Of a stretch of 64,000 bases of DNA, positions 20,653 to 28,012 are shown one piece after another; positions within the stretch are counted from its first letter, which is position 1, and the number at the start of each line of letters is the position of its first letter. A program made the translations under genes and the position numbers. Origin of the DNA: CAIXSC01 sp046349915 (GTDB lineage Bacteria > Planctomycetota > Planctomycetia > Pirellulales > Pirellulaceae); contig JAXMBL010000011.1 in the NCBI GenBank assembly GCA_046349915.1, forward strand, positions 146,861 through 210,860. The letters run 5' to 3'. The notes under the pieces were generated by a model. It had not been told where the DNA came from, did not search any database, and saw only the letters and a list, made by a program, of their open reading frames with translations.

Positions 20653-22440
20653 CTACTGCCCTTTGACCAACTGTTGATACTCTTTTTCCACGCTGCTGCC
20701 ATCGGGCGTCGAATCGCTGTCCAAATCGAACCACTCTTCCTTGAACTTCACATAACCCGCCTCGCCGCGAATGTTGTTGTTGATCGCGATGTTCGTGGTA
20801 AGAGCAATGATGGCGTCGCCCATCGCGACCTCGGGTCGGCAACGCAGCGATTCGCGAGGCGCCTTGGTTTTGATCGCAAACGCCCAGTGCTCGATCTCCT
20901 CGGTGTAACCGCGGCTGACAGGGCCCATGTCGGCGGCCGCCTTGGCGCTGGCGGCTTGAGCTCCGCCGCTGGCCTGCGTATCCATCGTCGGCCCCCCCTT
21001 GTCGTTCTTCACGCTGATCTTCGACGAAGTATCCGCGTCCTTGTACAACATCACTTCCTGCTCCCGTTCCAGGATCAGTGTGCCGCGAGTGCCCATGACG
21101 ACTTCGCCGTAGCCGCCGAAGCCGTTGCCGTTGATCGACGAGTAGGTGACGATGATCTTCTTGTTGGGATCGTCCTCATGACCAGGAACCCCCTTCTTGG
21201 GATCGGGCGTTCCAGTCACGTCGTCCTTGTAGCCCACCGGGAAATCGGGATCGTAGGCGGGGCCAGGGAATTCAAACATGCAGTAGACATGGTCTTCGGC
21301 ATGTCGGTCGAGCGGGAAGATATGGCGTCCCCCCACGGCGTGCACCGTCAGCGGGTGAGCCTTCTTGCCGTCCTTCCGGAGCGCGCTGCAGAAGATACTC
21401 GCCGCGTCCAACTGGTGGCTGCCGAGCTCGGCCATCAAGCCGCCGCCCGTGCGCTCCCACAAGCGCCAGCGGCAGAGTTCCTCGAGCGCCGAGCGATTCC
21501 GGCCGCCCAACGTAAAGTTCTGGTAGCCGAAATCTTCCGCCTTCAGTGAGCGGTCTTCGTGCCATGCTCGCCATTGAGCGACCTTCTTTTCCAACTTGCG
21601 GGCAACCGCCGGATCTTCTTCCGACGCCAGTTCCTTTTCGAGCCCGTTGAGTTGACGCAGGATCTTGTCGACGGTCTTGCCGCCCGCTCCCGGCTCGCCG
21701 CCCGGCAGCGGCTGTTGCCAACTGTCGTTGCCCGGCAAGTTGCCACGGTGCCATTGAGCGCGAATGTGGTGCAACTGACCCAGCAAACCCCAGCGGATGA
21801 GGTTCACGGCGTTGTCGTACAGAATGCTGTAATGTCGCTGATGGCCGACTGCGAGATACAAGTTGTTTTTCGCCGCGAACCGCCCCATGACTTTGCACTG
21901 GGCGATGTTGTGAGCCATCAGTTTTTCGCACAGCACATGCTTGCCCGCCTGCATCGCCTCGATCGATGCCTGGGCGTGCAGATGGAGTGGTAGGGCGATA
22001 ATCACCGCCTCGATCGACGGGTCCTTCAACAAGTCGCGATAGTCCTTGTCGTACACTTTGACGTGCTTCTTGGCTTCATCCTCGCCGCTCCAGCCATACT
22101 TCTTGATCAGGCCAGGACGAGCGGCCCAAGCCGCGTCGCTGGCCCAGTCCCCATGAAACGCTCGATGCACATTATAAGGACGAATGTCCGCAATCGCCGT
22201 GACTTGCACATAGTCCGGATTCACTGCGCCAATCAGCACTTGCCCTTCATCACCCGTGCCAATCACTCCCACTCGCAGTGGGTCGCCCACTTTGCCGTAG
22301 TTAAAGTACATCGCGCCCAGACCGGCGCCAGTCACCGCACCGGCCGCCAACACCTCTTTCATGAAGTCGCGGCGAGAGACTCCGACTGCCTCGTAGTAAT
22401 TGTCGCGACCAACGGCCTTTTGTTCAGGATTCAAGTTCAT
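20653..22440 (-). CDS. Gfo/Idh/MocA family oxidoreductase with Tat signal
   Basis: This 595-residue protein starts with a twin-arginine signal (VSRRDFMKE, residues 22-30, then a hydrophobic AAGAVTGAGLGAMYF stretch). This predicts folded export with bound NAD(P). The Rossmann motif GTGDEG is at 61-66, and the family's conserved Glu-Lys lies in HVLCEKLMAHN. The C-terminal domain contains TGGGLMAELGSHQLDAASI. It is longer than the usual 350-450 residues because of a charged, probably coiled-coil insert near residues 265-310 (KILRQLNGLEKELASEE). The family performs NAD(P)-dependent oxidation or reduction of sugars and cyclitols. It is the first gene of a two-gene leftward unit with the isomerase at 19757-20602. 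Confidence 0.9.
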   Translation of the reverse strand: MNLNPEQKAVGRDNYYEAVGVSRRDFMKEVLAAGAVTGAGLGAMYFNYGKVGDPLRVGVIGTGDEGQVLIGAVNPDYVQVTAIADIRPYNVHRAFHGDWASDAAWAARPGLIKKYGWSGEDEAKKHVKVYDKDYRDLLKDPSIEAVIIALPLHLHAQASIEAMQAGKHVLCEKLMAHNIAQCKVMGRFAAKNNLYLAVGHQRHYSILYDNAVNLIRWGLLGQLHHIRAQWHRGNLPGNDSWQQPLPGGEPGAGGKTVDKILRQLNGLEKELASEEDPAVARKLEKKVAQWRAWHEDRSLKAEDFGYQNFTLGGRNRSALEELCRWRLWERTGGGLMAELGSHQLDAASIFCSALRKDGKKAHPLTVHAVGGRHIFPLDRHAEDHVYCMFEFPGPAYDPDFPVGYKDDVTGTPDPKKGVPGHEDDPNKKIIVTYSSINGNGFGGYGEVVMGTRGTLILEREQEVMLYKDADTSSKISVKNDKGGPTMDTQASGGAQAASAKAAADMGPVSRGYTEEIEHWAFAIKTKAPRESLRCRPEVAMGDAIIALTTNIAINNNIRGEAGYVKFKEEWFDLDSDSTPDGSSVEKEYQQLVKGQ

Positions 22441-22557
22441 GATCTGCGGTTCCGTATCGTAAAGAGGACGGAGGTAATTCTGGAGAATGAATCGCGGGCA
22501 GCGAGCAAGTTGCGGCTGGTCGCGAGTGGAAAATTCATGCGTCTCGCGGGCTGTATC

Positions 22558-23592
22558 CTACGAGTTAGTCTTACGGGTGCGGCAGCACGACGAGTACAGC
22601 CAGGCGACGACCGAGTCGAGACCGCCGCAGCGCCCGGCGTTAGCCGCGGCGAGCACCAGCAGGCCGCACATCTCGGCCGCCTGATAGTACGTCGGCATGG
22701 CGCCGTACGAACCGGGCCATTGAGTGGCGACGACCGAGGCCAAAAAGCCCGCCGCCACCAAACTGGCCGCTCGAGTGAATAAGCCAATCAGCAGCAGGAT
22801 GCCAATCGTCAAATCAAAGTAAGGAATGAACCGATCCATCGTTTCCGAATCGAGCGTCCGCCGCCCTGGCTTTAAGACGGCGAGCGTCCCGCGGGCGGTT
22901 CGCTGTTGCGGCGTGGCGACGTCCAGCATGTCGTTTTCCAGATCTTTTCCCAGCTTGTCGATTTCGGCGAGCCAGGGACCTCGCTTGGCTTTCAACTCGG
23001 TTTCGAACTTCTCCGACTGGCCCCGCAAAGAAGGAACCTCCATGCGTGCCGGTTCGGCGCGATTGGCCTCGCGTCGCTCCAGCCCTTGGAAATACTCCTT
23101 CAGGTCGCCTTCCATGCCCCCCAGGTAATCGCGGAGGATTCCCTCGCGGCGAGCCAACTTCTCGTCGGCCAATTTCACTTGGTCGGCGTCAAATCCGTAG
23201 TGCGTCTTTGCTCGTTCGACGAATTGCCCCCAGGCCGCGACCGTCTGGTCGGCGTCCAGGCGAGCACGCCCGTCCGCGTCCCACACCAGGGCGTGGAACT
23301 TCGGGGCGAGCGGGCCTTTGGCGGCGCCGAAGAACATCGCGGAAAACGGCTTCGGATCAGCGAGTTTGCTACTTCCCTCTTTAAAGAAGTGGAAACCGAT
23401 GCATAGTCGCAGCAGCAACAGTGCGGCGGCCAATGCAACACCGGATTTAACCAGCGGACAACAATTTTCGGAGGACGTGGCCAGGGCAGGGCCTCCTTGG
23501 CAGCAAGGTGGTAGGTCGTCTACGGGAGCTACGTACAGCAAGCCAGCAGAGGCGACGGGGCCGCCTGCCGCTTGGCGCGACACGATTCCCAC
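22558..23592 (-). CDS. DoxX-like membrane protein with large extracytoplasmic insert
   Basis: This is a 344-residue ORF. A hydrophobic helix at about residues 50-70 (ALAAALLLLRLCIGFHFFKEGSSKL) matches the DoxX family's first helix. A charged domain of about 170 residues follows (LDADQTVAAWGQFVERAK to LDSETMDRF). Three more helices come next (FDLTIGILLLIGLFTRAASLVAAGFLAS). DoxX-type proteins are small integral membrane proteins linked to quinone or thiol redox chemistry. The insert makes this one longer than the usual 130-200 residues. The start is uncertain: the GTG at 23592 is used, but the first 45 residues (PCCQGGPALATSSENC) look poorly coding. It lies 117 bp upstream of the oxidoreductase gene and may be co-transcribed with it. 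Confidence 0.7.
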   Translation of the reverse strand: MGIVSRQAAGGPVASAGLLYVAPVDDLPPCCQGGPALATSSENCCPLVKSGVALAAALLLLRLCIGFHFFKEGSSKLADPKPFSAMFFGAAKGPLAPKFHALVWDADGRARLDADQTVAAWGQFVERAKTHYGFDADQVKLADEKLARREGILRDYLGGMEGDLKEYFQGLERREANRAEPARMEVPSLRGQSEKFETELKAKRGPWLAEIDKLGKDLENDMLDVATPQQRTARGTLAVLKPGRRTLDSETMDRFIPYFDLTIGILLLIGLFTRAASLVAAGFLASVVATQWPGSYGAMPTYYQAAEMCGLLVLAAANAGRCGGLDSVVAWLYSSCCRTRKTNS

Positions 23593-23760
23593 GGGGCGTT
23601 CGCTCTTCTCGTCAATCTAGCGAACCGCCGCAGGGTCAGTCACGCAACCGGTAGCCTTCAGATTATGGTCGAACGTCGCCCCTTCGCCAACTGGGGCGAA
23701 CTATCCGGCGAGTTTCTGGTGGGACTTCCTGAGTTGGACAGCCCCAAAGGCGGCATTTCT

Positions 23761-23769
23761 TGCTACGAT
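23761..23769 (+). promoter_or_regulatory. Possible extended -10 box of the hydroxyacid dehydrogenase gene
   Basis: TGCTACGAT matches an extended -10 (TGnTAnnnT). It ends 8 nt before the chosen ATG, so transcription would begin at or next to the start codon. No well-spaced -35 is seen; TTGGAC at 23734 is 24 nt away. No Shine-Dalgarno sequence is visible. This is a weak prediction. Confidence 0.3.
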
Positions 23770-23777
23770 CAGCCGAC

Positions 23778-24776
23778 ATGCGAATCGTACTCTGTTATCC
23801 CGTCGAAAACCGGCATGTCGAGCAGTTGGCCGCCGCCGCGCCCGGACACGAAATCGTCAATGCAGGCCAGGAACGGATCGCCGACGAATTAGTCGAATCC
23901 GATATTTTTTTGGGCCACGCCAAAGTCCCCGTTCCCTGGGATGAAGCGGTGGCGCGAGGCCGGTTGCGTTGGATTCAGTCGTCGGCCGCGGGCATGGACC
24001 ACTGCCTGGTCCCGTCCGTCATCGCCTCGGACATCGTGGTGACGAGCGCCTCGGGGTTGTTCGCCGACCCGGTCGCCGAGCAGACCCTGGCGCTGCTGCT
24101 GGGGTTCCTGCGAGGTCTTCCGACGTTCTTTCGAGCTCAACAAAAACGCGAATTCATCCGCCGTCCCACTCGCGACCTCCACGACGCCACGGTCGGCATT
24201 ATTGGCTTTGGCGGCAACGGTCGCCGCATCGCCGAGGTGCTCGCCCCCTTCCGCACGCGGATCCTGGCGACCGATTTGTTTCCTGAAGACAAGCCCGAGC
24301 ATGTCGCTGAACTGTTGCCAGCCGACGCGCTGGATGACGTCTTGTCGCGCGTCGACATCGCCATTCTCTGCCTGCCGCTCAATAGCGACACGCACGGCAT
24401 CATCGACGCCGGCCGGCTCGCCTGCCTGCGACGCGGCTCGGTGCTGATCAATGTCGCGCGAGGCCAAGTGGTGGTCGAAGCCGATCTCGTGCAATCGCTG
24501 CAAGCGGGTCATTTGGCGGGCGTGGGCGTGGATGTGACCGAGGTGGAGCCGTTGCCGGTCGATAGCCCGTTATGGGACATGCCCAACGTGCTGATTACTC
24601 CTCACGTCGGCGCTCAATCGCTTCGCCGTGCCGATGTGACCACGAATTTGCTAGCCGCTAATCTCAGGCGTTATCTGGCGGGCGAGCCGTTGGTAAACGT
24701 TGTCGACAAACGACTCGGCTTTCCCATCCGCCGTCGCGCGGGTGGATGTCGCCCCGAAGGGGCAGCGACAAGATAG
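23778..24776 (+). CDS. D-2-hydroxyacid dehydrogenase (NAD-dependent)
   Basis: The ATG at 23778 (MRIVLCYP) is preferred over an in-frame codon at 23760 because it begins the first Rossmann strand; this gives 332 residues. The NAD-binding motif GFGGNG is at 143-148. The catalytic set of the family is visible: Arg228 (NVARGQ), Glu257 (TEVEPLP) and His276 (TPHVGAQ). The family reduces 2-keto acids to D-2-hydroxy acids in the cytoplasm, or works in reverse. The last dozen residues (GGCRPEGAATR) are encoded by the left arm of a long inverted repeat that also contains the stop codon, so the C-terminus was probably reshaped by that element. A TGCTACGAT box only 9 nt before the start suggests a very short or absent leader. 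Confidence 0.88.
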   Translation: MRIVLCYPVENRHVEQLAAAAPGHEIVNAGQERIADELVESDIFLGHAKVPVPWDEAVARGRLRWIQSSAAGMDHCLVPSVIASDIVVTSASGLFADPVAEQTLALLLGFLRGLPTFFRAQQKREFIRRPTRDLHDATVGIIGFGGNGRRIAEVLAPFRTRILATDLFPEDKPEHVAELLPADALDDVLSRVDIAILCLPLNSDTHGIIDAGRLACLRRGSVLINVARGQVVVEADLVQSLQAGHLAGVGVDVTEVEPLPVDSPLWDMPNVLITPHVGAQSLRRADVTTNLLAANLRRYLAGEPLVNVVDKRLGFPIRRRAGGCRPEGAATR

Positions 24777-24809
24777 CCTTGGGCTATCCTGTCGTGCCCC
24801 TTCGGGGCG
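24750..24809. repeat. Long imperfect inverted repeat spanning the dehydrogenase stop codon
   Basis: The left arm (24750-24778) and right arm (24782-24809) pair over about 28 bp with one bulged G and one G-T pair. They carry an outer CGCCCCGAAGGGGCA / TGCCCCTTCGGGGCG block and an inner GATAGCC / GGCTATC block around a 3-nt loop. Each outer arm is itself a small palindrome (CCCC-GAA-GGGG). The TAG at 24774-24776 lies within the stem. It could terminate the upstream transcript before the RNase P RNA gene, or be a dispersed mobile repeat. No T-tract follows. Confidence 0.7.
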
Positions 24810-24905
24810 CCAGGGCATGAGCGCCCAAGGTGATTCCTTGCGACGGTCTGGGGCCACCGACAGTTTTGTCGTCGAGTCGCCCCCTTACGCCGCGCCCCTC
24901 TTGCG

Positions 24906-24925
24906 AGCCGCGGCTCTCCGCGGCT
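24906..24925. repeat. Perfect 8-bp GC-rich hairpin just upstream of the RNase P RNA gene
   Basis: The arms AGCCGCGG and CCGCGGCT flank a CTCT loop, ending about 10 bp before the start of the P1 helix of the RNase P RNA. It may be a small dispersed palindrome or part of the 5' leader. Only this copy was noticed in the window. Confidence 0.5.
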
Positions 24926-24935
24926 ATTGTGCGGA

Positions 24936-25373
24936 TTGGTTGGGGAGCGGATGGGACGATCGCTGGCCCGCGACGGTTTACGCCGTTGTCGGGCGGGAGG
25001 AAAGTCCGGGCTCCATAGGACAGGGTGGTCGATAACATCGACCGACCGCGAGGTCAGGGAAAGTGCAACAGAAAGTACACCGCCGGACGACGCCGGGCCC
25101 CCGTCAAAGAGCCTGTCGTTCGGTAAGGGTGAAAAGGTGCGGTAAGAGCGCACCAGCGGTCGAGGCGACTCGATCGGCTCGGTAAACCCCACCCGGAGCA
25201 AAGCCAAACAGAGGGAAGCGCGGAACCTGCCGCGGCGGGTCGGTTCGGCCCGTTTCGCGACTCTCGGGTAGGCTGCTAAAGGCGGCGAGCAATCGTCGTC
25301 GTAGAGGAATGATCGTCGCGTGTCGCTCGCGACACGCACAGAACCCGGCTTACAAGTCCACTCCCCGACCAAT
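24936..25373 (+). ncRNA. rnpB: RNase P RNA (bacterial class A)
   Basis: This is the catalytic RNA that matures tRNA 5' ends. The universal core is readable. GAGGAAAGTCCGGGCTCC at about 24998-25014 is the 5' strand of P4 and CR-I. AGGGTGAAAAGGTGCGGTAAGAG at about 25125-25149 and GGTAAACCCCACCCGGAGCAA at about 25180-25203 form the specificity-domain core. The 3' strand is ACAGAACCCGGCTTA at 25338-25352. Ends were set from helix P1: TTGGTTGGGGAGCGGA (24936-24951) pairs with TCCACTCCCCGACCAA (25357-25372), allowing G-U pairs. The order of core motifs matches class A RNAs such as that of E. coli. The exact ends are approximate. It lies between a dehydrogenase gene and a small pseudogene. Confidence 0.95.
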
Positions 25374-25475
25374 TTTCTCGACGCTCGTTTCCGGGCGAGA
25401 TGCATAGATGCGGGCCTCACCGTTTAGCGGAGACCCCTGCCGGCAGATGCTTGGCAACCTTGGATTGGGTTCCCA

Positions 25476-25727
25476 ATGCACGAAATCACCATCCAGGCGG
25501 AGTGCGGCGAGTTTCTGAAACTTACGCTATTCGGTTGATCGCACCCCGAGTCTGACGATTACTGGGATGGAAACTGGCATCGCGCCTCCTTGCAGATCGA
25601 GGCGGGAGGATGCTCCGGCGACGCCGCTGGCGATATCCGCGCCGATGAATTGGCGGCCTTTCATGGACAATGGGCTCGACTGCAAACGTCTCCGAAACGA
25701 ATCACTCAGGGCCGACCACGACCGTAG
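25476..25727 (+). pseudogene. Decayed small gene with in-frame TGA (DYWDGNW-type family)
   Basis: Reading from ATG 25476 gives MHEITIQAECGEFLKLTLFG, then TGA at 25536-25538. The same frame then continues as SHPESDDYWDGNW, followed by HRASLQIEAGG and DIRADELAAFHGQWARLQ, to TAG at 25725-25727. The DYWDGNW motif followed by an Ile/Val-x-AGG strand and a helix looks like small (about 130-150 residue) bacterial proteins resembling WapI-type families. The quality of the sequence on both sides of the stop, in one frame, points to a single nonsense change, possibly CGA to TGA. The C-terminus is also missing: the frame runs into the end of the transporter gene on the other strand. The family name is from memory and tentative. 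Confidence 0.6.
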
Positions 25728-26668
25728 ATCACTCCCCAGTGAGTGCGACAAACGCGGACTTCCAGTATGGCGATGAACAACGCCACGGTCACATAGAACA
25801 AAATCGCGTAAAGGACGCCGGAAGAAACGGTCGGGTTATCGCCGCCATCGGGATACAGTGACGCCTTCAATAACAGAGCGAGATTTCCATTTCTTACGAC
25901 CACCTCGATGGCGATCGTAAAGACGTCCTTGATCGTACGCCGAGCTAGCAGGCACGTGCCGTAGGTGATCCAGAGCATTGCACTACCGAAAGCCGCTATC
26001 GCCAACGGGGCTCGCAATCCTTCACTGAGGATCTTCAGTCGGCCGGTAAACGCGGCGCCGCCAATAAGTACGATCAGGAGGCCAAAGCTGATCCATATGG
26101 CAAACTTACCCGGCAACGAGTAGTGGCTGGGAAAGAGACGGCGTACGAGCATCCCCGCGGCGAGTGGCGCGAGCAGCCACGAACCGATTTCCGAGAAGAT
26201 TAACTGGGCAGGCATTTCGACGTGTCCCGTTGTACCAGAGTTCATCACTCCCAGGGCGGCCGCCATGCTCCCGAACACTTGTAGAATTGTCGGAGTGGTG
26301 ACCACGCACAGCGCCGTGCAGCACGTGGTGGCTGCGACCGACAATGCGACATTTCCTTTGCCGAGATACGTGAAAAGATTCGTGTAAGATCCGCCTGGCA
26401 ACGCGGCGACCAACAACATGCCAATCGCTACTCCCTCGGAGACGCGGAAGAGAGCTGCCAAGAGCACCGCGACCATGGGCGCGACCACGCACTGCAAGAA
26501 AAGAACGATGACAAGGCCCGACGGTTGCTTGAACACGCGGACGATGTCACTAACTGTCAACGTTGTTCCCATGCCGAACATGGAACAGACCAGCAAGCTC
26601 GCGGCCAATGCATACTCGGCGGATTGGTAGTCCATGGGATTCAGCCACGCGCCGTGCGTTCGAGCCAT
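25706..26668 (-). CDS. Bile acid:sodium symporter (BASS/SBF-like) family transporter
   Basis: This 320-residue protein has about nine or ten hydrophobic helices. The family-typical sequence LVAALPGGSYTNLFTYLGKGNVALSVAATT (residues about 85-115) corresponds to the conserved PGG..SN..(T/Y)...GD.ALS crossover region of BASS proteins, and CVVAPMVAVLLA precedes it. The family imports organic anions or other acids with sodium across the inner membrane; the substrate is not predictable here. The start is ATG 26668, with an alternative ATG at 26635 just before the first helix. The 3' end overlaps the remains of a decayed gene on the plus strand by 22 bp. Confidence 0.85.
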   Translation of the reverse strand: MARTHGAWLNPMDYQSAEYALAASLLVCSMFGMGTTLTVSDIVRVFKQPSGLVIVLFLQCVVAPMVAVLLAALFRVSEGVAIGMLLVAALPGGSYTNLFTYLGKGNVALSVAATTCCTALCVVTTPTILQVFGSMAAALGVMNSGTTGHVEMPAQLIFSEIGSWLLAPLAAGMLVRRLFPSHYSLPGKFAIWISFGLLIVLIGGAAFTGRLKILSEGLRAPLAIAAFGSAMLWITYGTCLLARRTIKDVFTIAIEVVVRNGNLALLLKASLYPDGGDNPTVSSGVLYAILFYVTVALFIAILEVRVCRTHWGVIYGRGRP

Positions 26669-26908
26669 GGTCGCTCGGCGATGGGCGTCGAGTATTCTGC
26701 CTCGCGATTCAGAATTTCCGCGTCGAAACGTCTCGTCCCCTTATCGACCTTTGCACTCACCGAATTTCAGTAACTCACGCGTACTCTCGGCAAAAAATGA
26801 TGCGAGTCATGCCCGCGAACGAGTTCTGCGGCAAATTGGCGAAGTCAGGTAAGGAGGCGTTGTCTGACAAGGGCGAGTCGATCCTTCGCCATGACACCCA
26901 ACATACTC

Positions 26909-26950
26909 CTCCCTCTGTCCGAATTCGTGTCATTCGTTCGATTCGTGGTC
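26909..26950 (+). repeat. Dispersed ATTCGTG repeat, copy 1
   Basis: The segment CCCTCTGTCCGAATTCGTGT is followed by two more ATTCGT steps and ends in GATTCGTGGTC. A very similar copy in the same orientation lies at 30472-30512, and inverted partial copies lie at 30265-30295 and 30571-30597. It lies just downstream of the tRNA-dihydrouridine synthase gene. It is a low-complexity direct repeat with unknown function. Confidence 0.7.
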
Positions 26951-26953
26951 CAA

Positions 26954-28012
26954 TCAGCCACACTCCGTAGTCCCCGCATGGAGCCGCGGATCGGGATAGA
27001 CGCCCGGTAAATCCTCGGCGTAGAATCGGTCGAGTACCGCGTCCCAGTCGGCACGCGTCTTGGCGCGAGCGAACGCCTCGCGCACTTCCACATAACGCGG
27101 ATGGTTCGCCGCATACTTGATGCCGAACTTGCGCATCAGGATTCCACACTGTTTGGGCTCGTAAATCTGCTCGGCGAGCCCAAAGTGTTCGCGAATCAAG
27201 TCTCGCTGCTCATGCAGTCGAGGCGGCGCGGGCATGGGGCGTCCCGCGAGCAGCGCTCGAGCTTGATCGAAGATCCACGGATTGCCGATCGCTCCGCGCG
27301 CAATGGTAACGCCATCGACGCCTGTCTCGCGGATCATGCGCAGGCAATCTTCCGCGGTGAACAAGTCGCCGCTGCCGAGAAGACGGATGCGACCCGCGAT
27401 ATGTCGTTGCACTTCCGCCAAAAATTCCCAGCGGCTGGGGCCGATGTAGCGTTGAGCAACCGTGCGGCCATGGACGGTGACCCCTGCCACACCCAAAGCA
27501 ATGGCGCCATCCAGGATCTGAAAAAAGTTGTCGCGGCTTTGCTGCGAATCATCAATGCCGCGACGCATCTTGACGGTGACTGGAATCGCATGCGGCACGA
27601 CATCCCGTGTACGACGAATAATCTCGAGCGCCACCTCGGGTTGACTCAAATGGAATCCCCCGCGGCAGCGACCCAAGACCTTCTTCACGGGACAACCGAA
27701 ATTGATGTCGATGACGTCGAAACCCGCCTCGGCCAGTTTCTTCGCGCCGGCCGCGAACTGCTCGGGCTCCGCCCCCATCAACTGACCGCCCACCGGCCGT
27801 TCATCGTCGGTGATGTAGAGGAAATGCGACGTGCGCTTACGCAATTTGAGCGTGACCAGGAACTGGTCGAGCATTACTTCGCAGAGGCTGTACGACGCAC
27901 CGGCCCGGCGAGCTAACCAGCGCATGGGCCAATCGCTGTAGCCAGAGAGTGCCGCTTGCACGAACGGATGCTCAATCCGAACGTTTCCCATCAGAATATT
28001 CGTCGCGATCAT
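26954..28012 (-). CDS. tRNA-dihydrouridine synthase
   Basis: This 352-residue protein is a flavin-dependent enzyme that reduces uridine to dihydrouridine in the tRNA D-loop. The Dus signature DINFGCPVKKVLGR is at 102-115, with catalytic Cys107. Downstream, VTVKMRRG, GVTVHGRT and GDGVTIARGAIGNPWIF-type elements match FMN/phosphate and substrate loops. The glycine-rich segment after the Cys reads GRCRGGF rather than the usual GxGxG(S/A/C). The ATG at 28012 overlaps the upstream stop by 4 bp (ATGA), which supports this start and translational coupling. A second ATG is at 27991. It is the last gene of the long leftward train. The DusB-like subfamily is likely but not certain. Confidence 0.9.
   Translation of the reverse strand: MIATNILMGNVRIEHPFVQAALSGYSDWPMRWLARRAGASYSLCEVMLDQFLVTLKLRKRTSHFLYITDDERPVGGQLMGAEPEQFAAGAKKLAEAGFDVIDINFGCPVKKVLGRCRGGFHLSQPEVALEIIRRTRDVVPHAIPVTVKMRRGIDDSQQSRDNFFQILDGAIALGVAGVTVHGRTVAQRYIGPSRWEFLAEVQRHIAGRIRLLGSGDLFTAEDCLRMIRETGVDGVTIARGAIGNPWIFDQARALLAGRPMPAPPRLHEQRDLIREHFGLAEQIYEPKQCGILMRKFGIKYAANHPRYVEVREAFARAKTRADWDAVLDRFYAEDLPGVYPDPRLHAGTTECG

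Noticed and set aside
25536..25538. Selenocysteine codon in the small DYWDGNW gene
   Set aside because: No selenocysteine insertion element was recognised and the gene is also truncated at its 3' end, so a nonsense mutation is simpler.
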